Made by a program: the position numbers and the translations under genes. DNA of 64,000 nucleotides, taken from NCBI RefSeq assembly GCF_002250115.1, contig NZ_CP019985.1, forward strand, positions 2,852,001-2,916,000, given 5' to 3'. Source of the DNA: Shouchella clausii. Lineage in GTDB: Bacteria > Bacillota > Bacilli > Bacillales > Bacillaceae_D. Position 1 is the stretch's first letter. Every line of letters starts with the position of its first letter. Of this stretch, positions 63,259 to 64,000 are shown one piece after another. The notes beneath the pieces were generated by a model that was not told the DNA's origin, made no database searches, and saw nothing but the letters and a program-made list of their open reading frames with translations.

Positions 63259-64000
63259 ATGTTTTCGATCATCAGTGAACACATTCAAAAATATGAGACG
63301 ATTATTATACACCGTCATGTGCGGCCCGATCCTGACGCCCTCGGCTCACAGCTCGGGCTTAAAGCTTTGATAAAACAGGCGTTTCCTGAGAAAAAGGTCT
63401 ATGCTGTCGGTGAAGAGGAACCATCGCTGGCTTTTTTCGGGAAAATGGATACGATTGAAGATGATGTATACCAAGGGGCGCTTGTCATTGTTTGTGATAC
63501 CGCCAATACAGAGCGCATTAGCGACCAACGCTATAAATTAGGGGAAGTCGTTATCAAGTTTGACCATCACCCAAATGAAGAGCCATATGGCGATCTCGTT
63601 TATGTTGACACGACCGTTAGTTCCACAAGCGAGTTGGTCATTGCCTTTATAGAAGTAGCACGTGTATTCAAGCTGACAGAAGAGGCTGCTTTCTTGCTCT
63701 ATGGCGGCATTGTCGGCGATACAGGCCGTTTCCGCTTTCGCAACACGACCGCCGACACGCTCAGGAGAACAGCAACGCTACTTGAAACGGGATTTGACAG
63801 CAATGAATTTTATCGGAACTTGTACAAACGTTCATTGAACATGGTTCGCCTTGAAGGATACGTACTGCAAAACTTTGAAGTGATCCAAGGAAAGGTGGGC
63901 GTGATCAAGCTGACGGCAGAACAATTACACGGGTTTGGCGTTACAGCCAATGAGTCTTCATTGCTTGTCAATTGCTTTGCTGATGTGGAAGGGTTGGAAG
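63259..64000 (+). CDS. nrnA: NanoRNase / pAp phosphatase NrnA (partial)
   Basis: First 247 residues of a DHH/DHHA1 phosphoesterase that degrades short RNAs and 3'-phosphoadenosine 5'-phosphate; the gene runs off the right edge. Metal motifs RHVRPDPDALGSQ near residue 20, CDTAN near 79 and FDHHPNEEPYG near 100. ATG at 63259 behind AAGGAGGAACC. Divergent from ytpI. Confidence 0.94.
   Translation, partial: MFSIISEHIQKYETIIIHRHVRPDPDALGSQLGLKALIKQAFPEKKVYAVGEEEPSLAFFGKMDTIEDDVYQGALVIVCDTANTERISDQRYKLGEVVIKFDHHPNEEPYGDLVYVDTTVSSTSELVIAFIEVARVFKLTEEAAFLLYGGIVGDTGRFRFRNTTADTLRRTATLLETGFDSNEFYRNLYKRSLNMVRLEGYVLQNFEVIQGKVGVIKLTAEQLHGFGVTANESSLLVNCFADVEGLE

Noticed and set aside
1-64000. CRISPR arrays, prophage modules, tRNA or rRNA genes
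   Set aside because: I looked for regular spaced repeats, phage gene clusters and tRNA-like cloverleaf ends, and saw none. The only regular repeats are in sftA and the dispersed intergenic family.

Overview
The window is a gene-dense piece of a spore-forming Bacillaceae chromosome. About 67 protein genes are supported, with one decayed mobile element, no rRNA or tRNA, and no CRISPR array. Gene order from about 12.2 kb to the end closely follows the Bacillus subtilis ytmP-to-nrnA (ytqI) region. The moderate GC, the frequent GTG/TTG starts behind strong AGGAGG-type ribosome sites, and the absence of the motPS (ytxDE) pair beside ccpA all suggest an alkaliphilic relative such as Shouchella (Bacillus) clausii. 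That species guess is an inference from memory, not a database result.

Layout. 0-2.4 kb: the 5' part of cysK, then thpR and a CidA/CidB-like membrane pair. 2.5-9.5 kb: a sigma-54 activator of the AcoR type and a four-gene 2-oxoacid/acetoin dehydrogenase operon (E3, E1alpha, E1beta, E2) behind a near-consensus -24/-12 promoter. 9.8-17 kb: a HicB-like orphan, an SDR, purU, ytmP/ytzH/trmB, ytoP, a DUF84 protein and ytoQ, with two copies of a dispersed repeat. 17.2-28.2 kb: a PfoR/PTS-IIC-like membrane protein, ytpP, ytpQ, ytpR, sftA, murC, the stress pair ytxGH behind a sigma-B-type promoter, aroA and ccpA. 28.2-32.7 kb: acuABC opposite acsA, with a cre over the acsA promoter. 32.7-37.5 kb: a class A PBP, a T-box leader with tyrS, and rpsD with a long leader. 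37.5-45.3 kb: ytsP, a broken IS200/IS605-type tnpB with its right end, refZ, hisJ, ezrA, the nifZ-thiI sulfur-transfer pair and a SASP gene. 45.6-52.8 kb: sppA, yteJ, ytfI, ytfJ, an MFS transporter, tpx, ytxK and ackA. 52.9-54.7 kb: an unusual two-gene operon of a YhaM-like protein with a damaged HD site and an EcsC-like protein. 54.8-64 kb: argGH, a ytzD-like small gene, ytkK, a secreted protein, an M24 peptidase, ytkL, ytoI, ytpI and the start of nrnA.

Carbon overflow is the strongest theme. AckA makes acetate and AcsA reuses it under AcuA/AcuC acetylation control. The aco operon takes back acetoin-type overflow products. CcpA, encoded in the same window, has plausible cre sites at acsA, ackA, acoR and aco. 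A second theme is division and sporulation: sftA, ezrA, refZ, the SASP gene and ytfJ.

The observations most worth checking are a four-copy intergenic repeat family with CAGRCTG/CAGTCTG ends, the YhaM-like pseudoenzyme with its EcsC partner, the tnpB relic whose omegaRNA-like end abuts refZ, the short ORF overlapping the ccpA start, and the argG leader with a terminator between two ARG-box-like sites.
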